Shown here in pieces: positions 11,101-23,289 of a DNA stretch of 64,000 nucleotides. The stretch comes from Wyeomyia smithii. Its lineage: Eukaryota; Arthropoda; Insecta; Diptera; Culicidae. The notes beneath the pieces were generated by a model, which was given only the letters and a program-made list of their open reading frames with translations, was not told the origin of the DNA and searched no databases. The stretch's first letter is position 1. The number at the start of each line of letters is the position of its first letter. The position numbers were made by a program, and so were the translations under genes. Location of the stretch: positions 23,815,530-23,879,529 of the forward strand of contig NC_073696.1 of the NCBI RefSeq assembly GCF_029784165.1, given 5' to 3'.

Positions 11101-13440
11101 AGCAGTTTGGTGATGGAGCCAATTAAAATGCCGGAAGAGTTGCTCAGTAGCAGTGGAAAAGCTGCAAAATGCGGTTCTTACCTCGGTTCGGAAAACGAAA
11201 TACGACACAATGCTCATAAATATTTACTGCGCTTTTGCCTCCTGGTTTGCTCCCATCCCATTCAGGAGCAGCAGCAGTCGAGCGGTTTGGATGGGCAAAT
11301 TGTACATTTGGCACTGTATAGCAGCGAACAGTTGGCTAGATATGCGACCGGCGGAGACAAAGTTGTCGTATAAAATTTATACGATGAACAGTGGTGATGT
11401 ACCGCCGGGGGAATGTTTACCGCAATTGTACTTTGTGCTACTAGAATAAACGAGCCATTATGGGTTGAATTGGAAACAACCGAACGGAGACAAATGGCGG
11501 TGCATTCTCCGGACGACGACCGACCGAGAGCGTGTTTTAACTGCGAATTAACAAGCTGCAGGTGAGCTGGTAATTTCGGAATACCGATGGTTAGTACATC
11601 GTGGGTCGAGGACTGCTGGAAAAGTTAACTTTAGAGAAAGATAAAATAATCGTGCTTCAGCATAAATTGCTGTTCTGGTGGAGGCGCTTGGTGATCTGTT
11701 TGTCTGTTCACAGCAGTCGTATAATATCAGAGCGCCACAGCTATGAATTGAACCATTCAAAACCATCTCGCTCTAATCGTAGAAGTTTCACTTTCCATCA
11801 GCAATAATGACTGCACTTCATTAGGCTTAACAAATACGGCCTTCATTAGGTAAGCAACCGCAATCGGCCGAAGATTAACAGTCATCAACCCCCCCCCCCC
11901 CCCTATACTCACAAACGCTTGCGCGGTGACAATAATGCAAAGCGGAACAGTCGAAGAAATGTGAACTGAACGTCCATCAAATCGCTGGTAATAATCCACC
12001 GGGAACGAACACGATCCGAACCGGGCGGAGCTGGTAGTCATAAATTCGGTGATTAATATAATGACGCTAAACCAACAGCGCCGGACGGCGAGATTTATTC
12101 GGGACGATTTATTCCGGAGGATTGATTCGTCTTCCTGGTTGGATTTACTGCTGTTACTGCTGGTGTTGCTGCGGTTTACCACCAATCAGACAGAGCAGGA
12201 CTACAGCGCCTTTCGCTGGTTTAGTGTGATGTTTAGTGAATCGGGGAGGTGTCAGATTAGGCGTGATTAGACTACCAAAAACGAAGGCTGTCGCAATCAG
12301 AGGGATTACAGCGCCGTTTATGGTGAAGTTTACTAATTAGAGCAAATTACCGTTTTCGTAAGTGGTGGTTTTATGACAATCCGTTTAATGCATTCATATT
12401 TGATGGGTAAAACTGTATGAGCTAGACGGAAGTTTGTTCGGTTCAAGGTAGAGAGGCGATGCCAAATGTAGGCTTTTCTTTGAAGCTTGTCATCTAATTA
12501 TTTGAAAAATGAAGGTTTTTTTGTGTTATATGAAAGTTACTTATTTCTACTCTGAGTATTACACTGTCTAAGATCGCATAGCTGTAACATTCGACATTTT
12601 ACGGGTATCGTGTTTTTATGGGGAAATGCTTAAAATAGTATGTACTTTTTACATATCCAAATATATGTTTATGTTTGTTCAAAAAATGTCGTAAAAAACG
12701 AGTTATTTTTTCACACAGTAGATAACCGCGTATTTGTCACGCTACTTTAATTTTTCAACTTTGCTATCAGAAAAGCTGCCGTCTCAATCTACATCTACAT
12801 CCACTGGAATTTTGAAGTTTTGCTGGTCCGGTAAACAACCAGCGGTGATCTGTTTCTGGTGTTTAGCTCATGCTCGTTGAATCCAAGAAAGACATCATTT
12901 CCGCATCGATAAAGTTTTCAGAGACCTTAAGACAAACCCAGCGAGTAATTACTGTGCGGTTTTTGGGCGCAATTCTATCTTTTCCAGGGGCACTATCGCA
13001 ATCTGCACGAGAGTCACAAATGAAATAAGGCTTTTGCGTCAATTTTGTCCCCCAAACGTTTTTGAAAACCCAAATTAATCCACCTAGAGGTGAGACCCAG
13101 CCTTTTCATTCGAACTTATTATTTGTTCAAATAGAACTACATAACACTCCCATTAAAAAAAAAAACACCTTGAAAATTTCTGCTGGATTTATATTCCATT
13201 TTTAATAACGAATATCTGGTAACCAACAGCACAACTATAACGAACATTCAAAACCTAACATTCACACACATATGAGCATACATTAACACTTACACATGCA
13301 AATACCATGAAATATATATGTTTCAAATACATTACGCGAAAAATCCACTGCCGACTTATTCTATTGCTCACCCCTAACTACACACACTGCTGTGCAGGCG
13401 TTGTTTATGCGACTGAAAGGAATGTCTCATCACACACAGG
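8167..13440. other. Long stretch without a supported gene
   Basis: Moderately GC-rich in places (8.8-12.3 kb), with ORFs up to about 140 codons that show no recognisable domain. A CTG-rich run lies at 10851-10870 and a run of 15 C at 11889-11903. An acceptor-like pyrimidine tract with TTGCAG precedes 11062, but no matching exon could be supported. Parts could be host intron or 5' flanking DNA. Confidence 0.4.
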
Positions 13441-13477
13441 AGAGTCAGCTGACGCTGATAACTCTTATAGACCTGTG

Positions 13478-13845
13478 TGATCGACCCGAACCCGATTTTT
13501 TTTTCGTTTGAAACCCGAACCCAACCCGAACCTGAAACTTTTTTTTTTCGATCAAACCCGAACCCGACCCAAACCTGAAAATTTTATTTCTATAAAACCC
13601 CAACCCGACCCGAACCCGAAATGTTAAAACCCGACCCAAGATTTCATAGATTTTAAAGTCGGGTTTCAGGTTTTCATACCCAAACCCGATCTGAACCCGA
13701 CATTTTCAAACCCGAAACCGACCCGAACCCGAATTTTTTTTTTCACCAAACCCGAACCCGACATTTTAAAAAAATTTCAAACCCGAACCCGACGGGTACG
13801 GGTCGGGTTCGGGTTTCGGATTTGAAAACCCGAAACCCGACCATC
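13478..13845. repeat. Degenerate CCCGAA/CCCGAC simple repeat
   Basis: The plus strand reads as irregular iterations of AACCCGAACCCGACC interrupted by T- or A-rich pieces. Near 13657-13675 and 13795-13830 the polarity flips to GGGTCGGGTTCGGGTTT, giving local dyads. The G-rich strand has many GGG runs 3-4 nt apart. The ORF across it (13445-13639, minus) is a translation of the repeat, not a gene. Confidence 0.85.
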
Positions 13846-14467
13846 TATACTTGCAAGTGCAACACAACAACGGAAAGAAGGCTCCGTAGGGCTCGATTTT
13901 GATGTAGAACTACGTTTTTCTCAAGCCTACCACATAGGGATGTAAATAGGAAAACTATAAACGAAAAGGGGACGAAAATTGTCCCTTTTTAAATGCCTAT
14001 AAATCGGTTTGTTTTTAACTGATTTCCTTCATTTTTTCAGCAATTGATTGGAAAATTATACACGCATCCACCCAAATGTAGAAAATTGTTGTTATTTATG
14101 CTAACTATTGTACTATTGATAATTGTCAAGCTTTGTCGAAACGAAAATTACGTCCTCTGATTGGTCGCTCGCTGCCTTTCCCTGAAAAGCTCGACAGAAT
14201 AGTATAACTAATTAGCTGCAGTGTAGCGAATTGCGGAAGTAGCAGTAGCGGGTTGCGCCAGTACACAAATCATAGTACACAGCAGCAGCAAGGTAGCACC
14301 AAACGTCTCGAATTGCCAGTTAAGGGCTTCGGCCTTCTGCCCGCAATAAAGTTTTGCTTTATCTTGGCAACAGCACATTCTGTGCTGAATCCAAGAAAAC
14401 ACAATCTGTCGCGGCCGTCTTATTTACTGAATGCGAAAACAGCTTTTACAGATTTTGAACAGCAAAA

Positions 14468-14483
14468 TGTCTTTCTCAAGGCA
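14468..14483 (+). promoter_or_regulatory. Histone-type 3' stem-loop, element A no. 1
   Basis: TGTCTT, loop TCTC, then AAGGCA: six pairs including one G-U. It is preceded by GCAAAA and followed at 14495 by ATTGGAGG. Family knowledge: metazoan histone mRNA ends have a 6-bp stem, a 4-nt UUUC loop and a purine-rich U7 site downstream. The assignment is by form only. Confidence 0.4.
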
Positions 14484-15226
14484 AATAATCAAGTAATTGG
14501 AGGTTAATAATTTTTGGCAATAACACAATCATTCTGTGCTGAATCCTAGCAATTAAATTCTGTCACGGTCAAAAAATTTGCTTTATTTATTTACTGTTGG
14601 GGCAGCACAAAGGCTGCGATCAGCAAAACCGATTTTGAGCAACAAACTGCCCTGTCCTGTTAGAACGCCTCAACAAAGGTGATTAATTCAACTTTACAGG
14701 AATAAATTAAAATCGATTCAATCAATCTGCATGAACAGATTTCGTCGTCTCCCAGATGCTCAGCTGCAACATGATGCAACACGCAACAGCGAGCAAACGA
14801 AATCGCTCGCTCGATTACAAGCCGTAATACGATACGGGTTAAAATCGTTGCGTGCATGAGAGCACCATAGGTGTTTTATCGCTGGATACAAAAATCAAAT
14901 GCGAATTGTTGAATATTTCGTCTAAAGAAAAATTACAGATGGAAAAACTGAACAGAAAGGTGTGGCCTATTTCGTAACAACTTTCGGCTATGAAAGAAAG
15001 TTTCTGGTAAAATCAACTACATTCATTAGTCGAAAGGAGAGCTGGCTGGACCATCCACAACGTTGGCAGCAGCAGATATCGGCACTTAGCAGTAACAGCG
15101 GATTAGTCACCATGTCTCAGGAGCAGCGCGGTTCTTCTCAGCGTGTGTCGCCAGACTACCATTATTCCCCCACTGTTGGGGCAGCATAAAGATTGCCATC
15201 AGAAAATCTAATTTTGAACAGCAAAA

Positions 15227-15242
15227 TGCCTTTTTCAAGGCA
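15227..15242 (+). promoter_or_regulatory. Histone-type 3' stem-loop, element A no. 2
   Basis: TGCCTT, loop TTTC, then AAGGCA: a perfect 6-bp stem with the canonical loop. The 5' flank is GCAAAA, and the purine-rich ATTGAAAGC starts 12 nt downstream (15255). It lies 3' of a 25-codon ORF (15112-15189) that has no recognisable family. Confidence 0.5.
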
Positions 15243-15405
15243 AATTAACAAATCATTGAAAGCTAATAATTTTTGACAACGTAAGCAAGCGTTCTGTGCT
15301 GGATCCTAGCAATTCAAATCGGTCGCGGCCGTCCAATTTACTGATTGTGAAACAGCTTTTATAGTTCGTGTTTTCAGTGTCAATATCCGATCTTGATCAG
15401 TAAAA

Positions 15406-15421
15406 TGCCTATTTCAAGGCA
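15406..15421 (+). promoter_or_regulatory. Histone-type 3' stem-loop, element A no. 3
   Basis: TGCCTA, loop TTTC, then AAGGCA: five pairs plus one A-A at the loop. It is followed at 15434 by ATTGAAGG. Spacing and flanks match the copies at 15227 and 45160. Confidence 0.45.
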
Positions 15422-15935
15422 AATGAACAAATAATTGAAGGTTAGTAATTTTCTGGCATCAACACAAGCAAACATTCTTTGCGGGATCCTAGCATCCAAA
15501 TACTGTTGCAGTTGTATTATTTTTACTTTATTCAGTTAATACCCCACTATTGGGGTAGCACAGAGGCTGCGATCAGCATAACCGATTTTGAGAAACAAAA
15601 TGCACTGTTAGAACGCATTTTCAAAGGCAGTTAATTCGACTATGCAGAACTGATATGAAGTCGAGGCAATCAATCAGCATGAACAGAATTTCGTCGTCTC
15701 TCAGCTGCTCAGTTGCAGCATGATGCAACACGCAACAGCGAGCAAACGAAATCGTTTGCTTGATTACAAGCCGTAATACGATGCGGGTTAATATCGTTGC
15801 GTGTGTGAGAGCACCATCGGTGTTTTTTCGCTGGATACAAAACTTAAATGCGAATCGGGAATAATTCGTCTAAAGAACATTAGACAATGGTAAAACTTAG
15901 AAATGGACGTGGCCTATTTCGTAGCAACCTTCGGC

Positions 15936-15945
15936 TATAAAAGAG
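15936..15945 (+). promoter_or_regulatory. TATA-type core promoter, element A
   Basis: TATAAAAGAG, preceded by GGCCTATTTCGTAGCAACC and TTCGGC. The same context with a decayed box lies at 14989, and with TATTAAAG at 45859. Whether it is active cannot be seen. Confidence 0.4.
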
Positions 15946-16343
15946 TGTCCCTGGTAAAATCAAATACATTTTTTAGTTGGAAGGTGAACTGGACGGACGT
16001 TAAGTCCACAACGTTGACAGTAGCAGGAGCATTTTCACAGGGAACGCATTAACTATTTCCGAGTCTTGTGCTTTCGAAAATTCGAAGTGGTGACTAGAAG
16101 TCGGCCATTCTTGGATTCAATGAGGTTTCACCTTAATACTGTGTGTAGTTCTACGTCGGTTAAACGGTCGTGTCTTGGATACAACCTCCTACTTTTCTCG
16201 AATTAATTTCTATCTTTAACAACGGCTATTACCCGTTAACATTCAAGTTCATTAAAAGCAGACAGTGTGTGCAGCCAGGGAAGCGAAAAATAAGCGAACT
16301 GAAAATATGATACAGATTTGAAAAAACATACCGCATCCAGGCG

Positions 16344-16354
16344 GGACTTGAACC
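16344..16354 (-). repeat. B-box of a tRNA-derived repeat (SINE fragment?)
   Basis: On the minus strand GGTTCAAGTCC is a perfect RNA polymerase III B-box inside GCCGGTTCAAGTCCCGCC. An A-box-like TGGCAAACAGTGA lies upstream on that strand. A full cloverleaf could not be folded, so this is more likely a SINE relic than a tRNA gene. Confidence 0.35.
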
Positions 16355-16836
16355 GGCAGTCTCCCTGACTACTTCACTGTTTGCCAGAATACTTCCTAAA
16401 ATGGCCAAATTCTGCCTAATCTGGTTATAGTATAACATCAAATTTGAAAAATGTTGAGGCCACATATTTTGATGGTTGCTATAGTTTTAAACAGTCTCCG
16501 AGCTACTTTTCTTTCCATAACTTTTAAACCACATGCTTAAACATTATGATGGTTTTAAAGACAAGTTTATTTGGTCCATTGAATCCAACTATGTTCAGAT
16601 CGGTTATGTAGTTTCTGTGGTACCTTATTAAGTTTTGTGATTTTTACAATTTGAAACATAACAGACAAAGTGAAAGTGCGATAACAGTGTAATTGAATAG
16701 GATTTTAATGCGCAATTTGATCTTTTATTCGAGACTAATTTAGTAAAATCGGTCAAACCATTCTGGAAAAAATTGGGTGAGCTTAAGCAGTCTGTGAAAT
16801 ATGTTTCTTTTCAAAACGTGATTTCCTTCTTTTATA

Positions 16837-17838
16837 GGGGTACTGGGGGTAAGCCCGGCCCCCTAAGGAAAATGATTCTTTAGTATCACTTGATGGCGAA
16901 TATTGTTATATTACTTTCACAGAATCATTGCCCAGATTGTTTTTTACAAGATATGAAGATTTTCAGTGTTTTAAACTGTTATTTTACAAGGAATGGTGAA
17001 GTTTTGAAACTAAGATAAAAACAACGTTTAGCAATCATTGCGGGTGAAATGTTACTGTTGAATTTGGTTGTTGTCGGTTGGCTGGCTCTGGGGAGATTGC
17101 CGGAACAAGTTCCAGTGAACATTATGTATAAACAATGAAAGAATTTGATACTCGGCAAGCCTATCATGTGGCACTTTAAATCATATTATCAACTAGTTTC
17201 ATCAAAGCCAGGATCACATTGACCACACCGGAGCATATTTCAAATACCACCGGGAAAGCCGTCAGTTTTGTGACTTGATTTAGTACTATTGACACCTTTT
17301 TAAACCCTTGGAATCATCTATAAATCACAGAAGAGCTTGAGCGCATGGTTCTTAGTCGAATAATTAATTTATTTATCAGCGAGGTATCGGTAATAGATGA
17401 GAAATATGTGTCAGTAACATCCAACTAGCCTCAGACCAGGTCGGGCTTACCCCACTCACTGGATGACGGTTTTTTTTTCAATGAGTATTTCTACAAATTT
17501 ATCGCTTTAATTTACTTCAGATCGAATTTCTGTGATTGCTAACAGTACAAGCAATAAATTGTAGAGCAAAAAAAATTATTTCAGTTTTTCCAAATGAACA
17601 AAAGCTTAAGTTTCACTCACGAAAAATTACATCCGTTGGCGCATCGGCTGCAGTAGCGCATGTTATGTCTATTATTTTGACGTTTGACATTTCACGGTGA
17701 TTTCGATGTGTCTTAAAATGTCTAAAATATTAAATACCAACACTTCACATATTCCAAAACACAGTTAACTAGCGTTTTCTAGCAAAATTATAGGGGTGAC
17801 GGTCTTGCCCTCAGTGCCGGGCTTACCCTCAGTACCTC
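16837..17838. mobile_element. TA-flanked 1.0 kb TIR element inserted in the dispersed repeat
   Basis: The left end is GGGGTACTGGGGGTAAGCCC. The reverse complement of the right end is GAGGTACTGAGGGTAAGCCC. About 25 bp match with three differences. TA precedes 16837 and follows 17838. A subterminal TCGGGCTTACCCC occurs near 17440-17452. The longest ORF inside is 62 codons with no domain. Family knowledge: a TA target-site duplication fits Tc1/mariner-type transposition, so this is probably a non-autonomous member. Confidence 0.7.
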
Positions 17839-18531
17839 TATATATCTTTTATACATAATTTTGAACCACATGTTTAATCATTAGTTAGGTTGTTTAGTTT
17901 CTGAGATAATGAAATTTCGTGATTTTCACATTTTGATACACGGTGCCTATACTAAAAATCCGATTACAATGAAGTTCAGTAGGGTGTTATGAGGCCACTA
18001 GACCTTTGATTTTCAATTAATTTCGTGAAAACCGGTCTAGCCATTTCTGAGAAAAGTGAGTGAGTTTGAGCCGTTTTTGGTATATGCTTTGCTTTTAAAA
18101 CGTGATTTTACATTTTTATAAATAACGGATAAAGTTACAAACCGATTACAATAAAATTCAATTGCAACCCTTCCATTCGAGACTAATTTTGTGAAAATCG
18201 ATCCAGCCATCTCTAAAAAAGTGAGTGAGTTTAAGCAGCCTCTGGAAAACATTTCCTTACATAACTTTTGAACTATATGTTTAATCTTTATGAAATTTAT
18301 AAGTTCAGAATTCTGTAGATAGCCTGTTTGTTTGACATCAGTTAAAATCGGTTGTGTAGTTTCTGAGATATTGATGTTTCGTGATTTTTACATTTTGATA
18401 CCAAACCTCTAAACCAAAAATCTGATTACAATGAAATTCAATAGCAACCTATCGGGTAACTACACCTTTCATTTGCAATTAATTCCATGGAAATCGGTCC
18501 AGCCATCTCTGAGAAGAGTGAGGAAAAAACA

Positions 18532-18590
18532 CACGCACACTCACACACACACACATACACACATATATACATACATAATGCTCAGCTCGT
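18532..18590. repeat. CA/TA-rich microsatellite
   Basis: Alternating CACACA with GCACACTC interruptions, then CATATATACATACATA, at the 3' end of the dispersed repeat. Confidence 0.85.
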
Positions 18591-18856
18591 CGAACTAAGT
18601 GGAGTGATATACGACATTCGGCCCTCTGGAGCACTTTCGTACCTTTAGTTTTTTCAGTGATTGCTATACATTTCTAGGAGGAAGGCAAAAACAGTTGCGT
18701 TGCACTGTGAAATATTATTTTTCGCGCCTGTTTCTTTTTCTTGACGTTTTACTTAGCATAAATGGCAAATACTGAATTTTGCATTGTTTTTTCTTTCTTT
18801 CTGCTCGTGCAGATCGTTGTGAGAAAAAATTTAAAATATTTAGAATTTTTTAATCT

Positions 18857-20760
18857 TATTTATTTATTTCGTCCATCATACATGTAGACTGGTTACAATA
18901 ACTTCTAAACTATACACGAACATAGAACAAATTAATTTTGTGTCCTCAGCCTCAAGGACTTGAAATACTGTTTCAGTTTATACCGGGACATCGTAAAGTC
19001 AATGGCTTCGCAGTGTTGATTATAAGAATTCATCATACTATTTATAGGTCCATTTTTTGCGTATTCCGTACGATGATGGTTAAGAGCAAATAAACTACGG
19101 TGTCGAAGTTGTCGAATGGGTGCATAAAAGTTCAATTTAGAAAGTAGTACTGCTGAGTCAACGTTCTGCGAAACGATATCGTTTACAAATGAAGCCATCG
19201 CGTACTCTCGCCGTTCTTTTAATGTTTAAATGTCGATCAACATGCAGCGTGCTTCATATGACGGAAGACGATGTGCGGTCCAACCTAGCTTACGAAGAGC
19301 ATATAGTAGAAATTGCTTTTGTACTGATTCTATTCTTTCTTCATGTACGCCAGGACGAGGAGACCACACAATGCTACAGTATTCCAGTATTGACCTCACA
19401 TAGACAATATACAAAGTTTTGATAGTGTACGGGTCTTGAAAATTGTAGCAGAAGCGTTTGATGAACCCTAACATGTTGTTTGCCTTGTGTATGATAGTGT
19501 TATAGTGGTCGATGGAATTAAGTTTAGAATCTGAACTTTATCACATTTCTTCACATTCTGATCCCCTAATGCAATTACGGGCGTTTTGGGCGTTGTTAGT
19601 TTTCTGCTAAAGGATATTACATTGCATTTTTTTTACATTTAATTCAAGTAGGCTTTTCTTACACCAGATGTAAAATGTGTGGATTTCATTCTGAAAAACA
19701 TTGATGTCTTCTTGACTTTTTATTTCCAAAAACAGCTTCATGTCGTCGGCATATATTAGAACTTTAATATTTTTGAGGATGAAGGAAATGTCGTTTACGT
19801 ACAAAATAAAAAGAAGTGATCCTAAGTGGGAGCCTTGGGGAACACCTGAAGTAACTTGAATGGGATTTGACTTTTTTCCATTAAATTTTATTATTTGTTG
19901 CCTGTTTGTTAAATATGATTCAAGCCACTTCAGGAGACCAGACTCAATTCCAATGTTTTGCAGTTTAAAAAGTAGCATTGGTATGTCAATACGATCAAAT
20001 GCTTTGCTAAAGTCTGTATAAAGAGCTTCAACATGGTTCCCATTATCCATTGCATTCAATGAGTAATCTACGAATTCAAGTAAATTTGTGGATGTAGAGC
20101 GGCCTTTGAAGAAGCCGTGTTATTTGTCAGTTATTCGATGTTTGACTTGAGCAAATATCTTTTCATTGACAATTGCCTCAAAGAGTTTAGGTATGCAAGA
20201 GATAATAGCGATTCCACGATAATTACGTATGTCAGATTTACGCCCAGATTTGAAAATAGGCACTAAAAATGAACTTTTCCATATATTTGGAAAGACTCCA
20301 GTTTCCAACGACATATTGAACAGCCAGAACAAAGGAGATGCAAGTTCCTTCGAAAGATTTTTCATGAGTGCTGGAGGTATTCCGTCAGGTCCAGGTCCTT
20401 TGGAAGGGTCTAAATTTCTCAGACCCTGCAAAACATCCTGTACCTGAAGTTGGTTGACACCAATGTTTCTTGGATATTCTGGATAAAATGCAAAATAATC
20501 GCGGTCGCGATTTTCTGCGTATGATATATGACCGTCTAGTAATTCAAAAAAAAAACCTTGTGGAAATTACCTTCAAAATTTAAATAACTCACATCAGTTC
20601 GAAAAAATCTAGCTAAGATATAAACAGATGAACCTTGGGCAAGCAACAAATCCACCCTGGCTGTGTGATAACGTATCTAAAACTAAATGTATTTTTAATT
20701 GATTTAAATTCTTTCCAAATGTATTTGTATGATTTCAGGATGGGAAGGGAATGAAAATAA
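18857..20760 (-). mobile_element. Non-LTR retrotransposon copy 2 (same family as copy 1), 5'-truncated
   Basis: Minus-strand relatives of copy 1 in order from 20.7 kb down to 18.9 kb. The blocks are DPSKGPGPDGIPPAL, IRNYRGIAIISCIPKLFEAI, the KHRITDK stretch, TLYTDFSKAFD-like and IYADDMKLFLEI, then SILEYCSIVWSP and VQKQFLLYALRKL. They lie in at least four frames, so several indels separate them. The 3' end is GACGAAATAAATAAATAA, read on minus and ending near 18857, identical to copy 1. The 5' boundary is unclear: weak similarity to the pre-RT linker reaches about 20760, and no endonuclease is seen. It is not functional. Confidence 0.85.
19607..20059 (-). pseudogene. RT core of non-LTR copy 2
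   Basis: About 150 residues with ALYTDFSKAFDRID, SGVPQGSHLGSLLF and LIYADDMKLF, covering motifs A, B and C. The frame breaks at its C-terminal end, close to a poly-T run at about 19627-19634 on the plus strand. Its neighbours at 20120-20431 (fingers) and 19226-19474 and 18932-19198 (C-terminal region) are in other frames. Confidence 0.8.
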
Positions 20761-23289
20761 AAATAATTACGATGCTTCATAATGGCGAGAGCGGTGGGGG
20801 TCGAAAATTCCGAAAAGAGTCCGTACGCAGTTTGTGGATGACGTCTAGGGTCAAAACTGGTGGAAACAGATATTAGTTTCAATTTAAACTCAATATTTCT
20901 GAAAAGCACTTTCAGGGGACAGTAAAAACTAAAACAGAGAATGATCTCAAATCCAACTCAGAGACACTGAAAAACGCTCCTAAAAGCCTCTTGAATAATA
21001 AAGGATTTCAATTAGAATAAAAAAAAACTGTTCAAGGCCAGATTAGGTCAAAGCAGACTCCCAAATAATCCCAGATTGAGCACAGAATCGCTTACGAAAA
21101 TTTTTTATTTTTTTAATCGATTCTTTATCAAAAAAAAATTGTATAGTTCCATCATCCTGAAAAATCGCATGTTGCACTTCACAGTTTGCTCCATCCATCC
21201 AGTACGGTACAAGTGCTATTTCCATTCCCCCCGAATAAAGAAACGCTTCTAAGGGTGAGCATTTCTACATCCAATCATCCGCAAAATGTTTCGCGTTGGA
21301 TGATTGATTTACGGTACGAAACTGACAGAAGCAAATTTAATTCAAGAAAAATAAAAAACAACGCGTGCGAAAAATAAACCGATGTTTTTTATCGCGGCCC
21401 CTGCTCTTTTCAATCAAATTACTTTAAAAGACAGATTAGTGTCGGAATAGGTAGTTGAAGTGTTTTTAACAACAAAGCATCTCCTTCGAGTGGGAAGTGA
21501 TGGAGTCGCATGGTTATGAACCAAAATGTTACCAAATTCAATTATCCTCTTTTTGAGTCAAAACCAGAAACCTGACAAGTGTTCACAAATACTAACCCTT
21601 GTTTATAGACTCCAAATGTAGACTATCACTGTTCTGATGAAGGTTATAAAACAGGTGAATTTTGTCGTAAATTTCATCGACTATTCGATTGGTAAGTTTA
21701 GCATTACATCAGCGTGCGCTAGAAGGGAACTAATGAAATTACCTGCGCCCTGCTCATAGCTAAAATAGGTACGCCCCAAATAGCGCTTCCAGTCATAAAC
21801 TGCAATCATTGCTCCCCTCCTAGTTGATTAAATATGGCCATCGACATCCCTTGATAAAGCTTTCACCCGAAAATGACGCGTTCGTGTTTCTCCCCCGGGC
21901 AATCGCTCGGAGCTATCAAGTTTCTATAAGATGAACAAAAAAAAAAGTAAACCCACGCTATCCAGAATCGGCGTCACAATGACGCAACTCAGCAGCTTGG
22001 AGTAGCGCATCAAATCGCACAAGGTACGTACGTAGGTACTCCTCCGTTAAGAACGCGGTACATTACAGAATGCTCTGCTTCTGGAATTGCTGCAGCATCC
22101 TCGAGAGATGCTCGAGATGCCTGGGATTCGCGCTCGGTCTTTCATTCACAGCTCCCGAAGCATTCAATTGCAGCAAACTGGAGAAAGCAGCAGCTGAAAC
22201 CGACGAATGATGTCACGTAAGCCGGTAAGCAAAGACGCTACTTTTGCCACTTTTACAATCTCACTTAAATGTTGCATTTGTAAGACAGGAGCAAACAGGA
22301 TGCAGCCATCGGCGTCGGAAAGTAAATCCAACCGTGAACCGTACGTGTTCGAATTTCGGCTACCTCTCTTCGTGGAGGTGAGTATTCCAGTTAGCGTGCT
22401 CTTTACGTTTTGCTACCACCTTGGGGGTTTTGCTTCGTCGGTGGATCGTGACGCGGCAAACGGGTGAAGGTGGATTCGAAAAATCGCAAATCACGCTGAA
22501 GGTTTTATGGGGCTTTAAAGAAGCGAAAGCTGATGTAATCCTTCGGTGTCACATAACCGGTGCCAGTTCATCTCTTGTTTTGGTGCTTTGCTTTGCCGTT
22601 GCCTGGCTGCCTACCCGACGCGCAAGCTGCCGAGAGACAAAAGGTTGGCCGGTTGGCTTCGAAGTGCCTCCGACTGAGTGACTGACTGACTTGACTGACT
22701 GGGACTTTTTGACGAGGGAAATGTGATTCGTTTCACCGGGGGTTGGGGGTCTGTGAACGGAATTTCCAGAAATGTTATTTCTAGCGAGCTCGGAGGAGAT
22801 TGCGTTTCGAAGGGTGAAATTCATGGTTGAATAGTTGAAATGCTTACACTTTTCAAGAATTTTTGCTGTAATTTTTCGAAACGCTAGCTGTTATGTGTAT
22901 GAGCCACATACAAGAAATAAAATAGTTTCTACCCAACCAATGTCACAATAGTAAAAGTTGAAGGCCCTGTTCAGTTTGTTAGGAGGCATTCATAAACTAC
23001 GTGGTTTTATTTTGAATGCTTAATCATAACTTTTTGACTGTGGAGTAGTTCTACAAAACGATTTAATCAAGTCATGATTATTTATTGTTGAAAAAAAATT
23101 CTTCAATTGAGTGTTTATTTCAAAATAATTTTTTATTAAATTCTTACCAGACAATTTTGAAGAGTTTAAATTAATTCCAAACAAGTACAGACTAAAGACT
23201 GAAATGAGCTGGGGGACGACTTTGGATTTGTGAAAACCCAAATTCGAACGTAAAATGCTACAAAGAAGAACAGGTAGATTGTTACATTT
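20761..23289. other. Region without a supported gene
   Basis: Includes a GC-richer section at 21.9-22.8 kb. No domain was recognised in either strand. A weak exon candidate at 22300-22377 is listed separately. Confidence 0.4.
22300..22377 (+). CDS. Weak candidate first coding exon
   Basis: ATG at 22300 opens 26 codons ending exactly at a good donor (GAG then GTGAGT, phase 0). The peptide begins MQPSASESKSNREPY and is not recognised. There is no partner exon, so this could easily be chance. Confidence 0.15.

Larger units (their letters stand above)
13899..16195. mobile_element. TIR element A with TATA promoters and histone-like 3' stem-loops
   Basis: The left end (about 13899) reads TTGATGTAGAACTACG and the right end (about 16143-16157) is its near-complement, followed by the tail shared with elements B and C (CGGTCGTG then ACAACC). 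Inside are two diverged copies of a roughly 450-bp unit (about 14590-15060 and 15530-16020), which recur once in element B (45460-45940). Each unit holds a GATTACAAGCCGTAATACGA-type block, then GGCCTATTTCGTA and a TATA-like box (TATGAAAG at 14989, TATAAAAG at 15936). Three histone-type stem-loops lie at 14468, 15227 and 15406. There is no transposase. The longest local ORFs have no family resemblance. This looks like a large non-autonomous DNA transposon that has collected promoter and 3'-end signals. Confidence 0.6.
16445..18691. repeat. Dispersed repeat with about four diverged internal units
   Basis: Recurrent anchors are GTGAGTGAGTTTAAGCAGCC-like text (about 16770, 18055, 18222, 18510) and CCGATTACAATGAAATTCAA-like text (about 16690, 17965, 18142, 18424). 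The end carries a CA/TA microsatellite and then GTGATTGCTATACATTTCTA and GGAAGGCAAAAA. This pattern is typical of an old repeat amplified by unequal exchange. It is split by the element at 16837-17838. No coding sequence. Confidence 0.65.

Noticed and set aside
12049..12270. 73-codon leucine-rich ORF as a secreted peptide
   Set aside because: The leucine run is internal, not an N-terminal signal, and comes from CTG/TTG-rich DNA; no splice or family support.
15112..15189. A short histone-like gene between the TATA box and the stem-loop of element A
   Set aside because: The 25-codon ORF starting MSQEQRG matches no histone, and the homologous ATG is ACG in element B.
16300..16400. A tRNA gene on the minus strand
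   Set aside because: The B-box is perfect, but acceptor and D-arm pairing could not be built; a SINE fragment is more likely.
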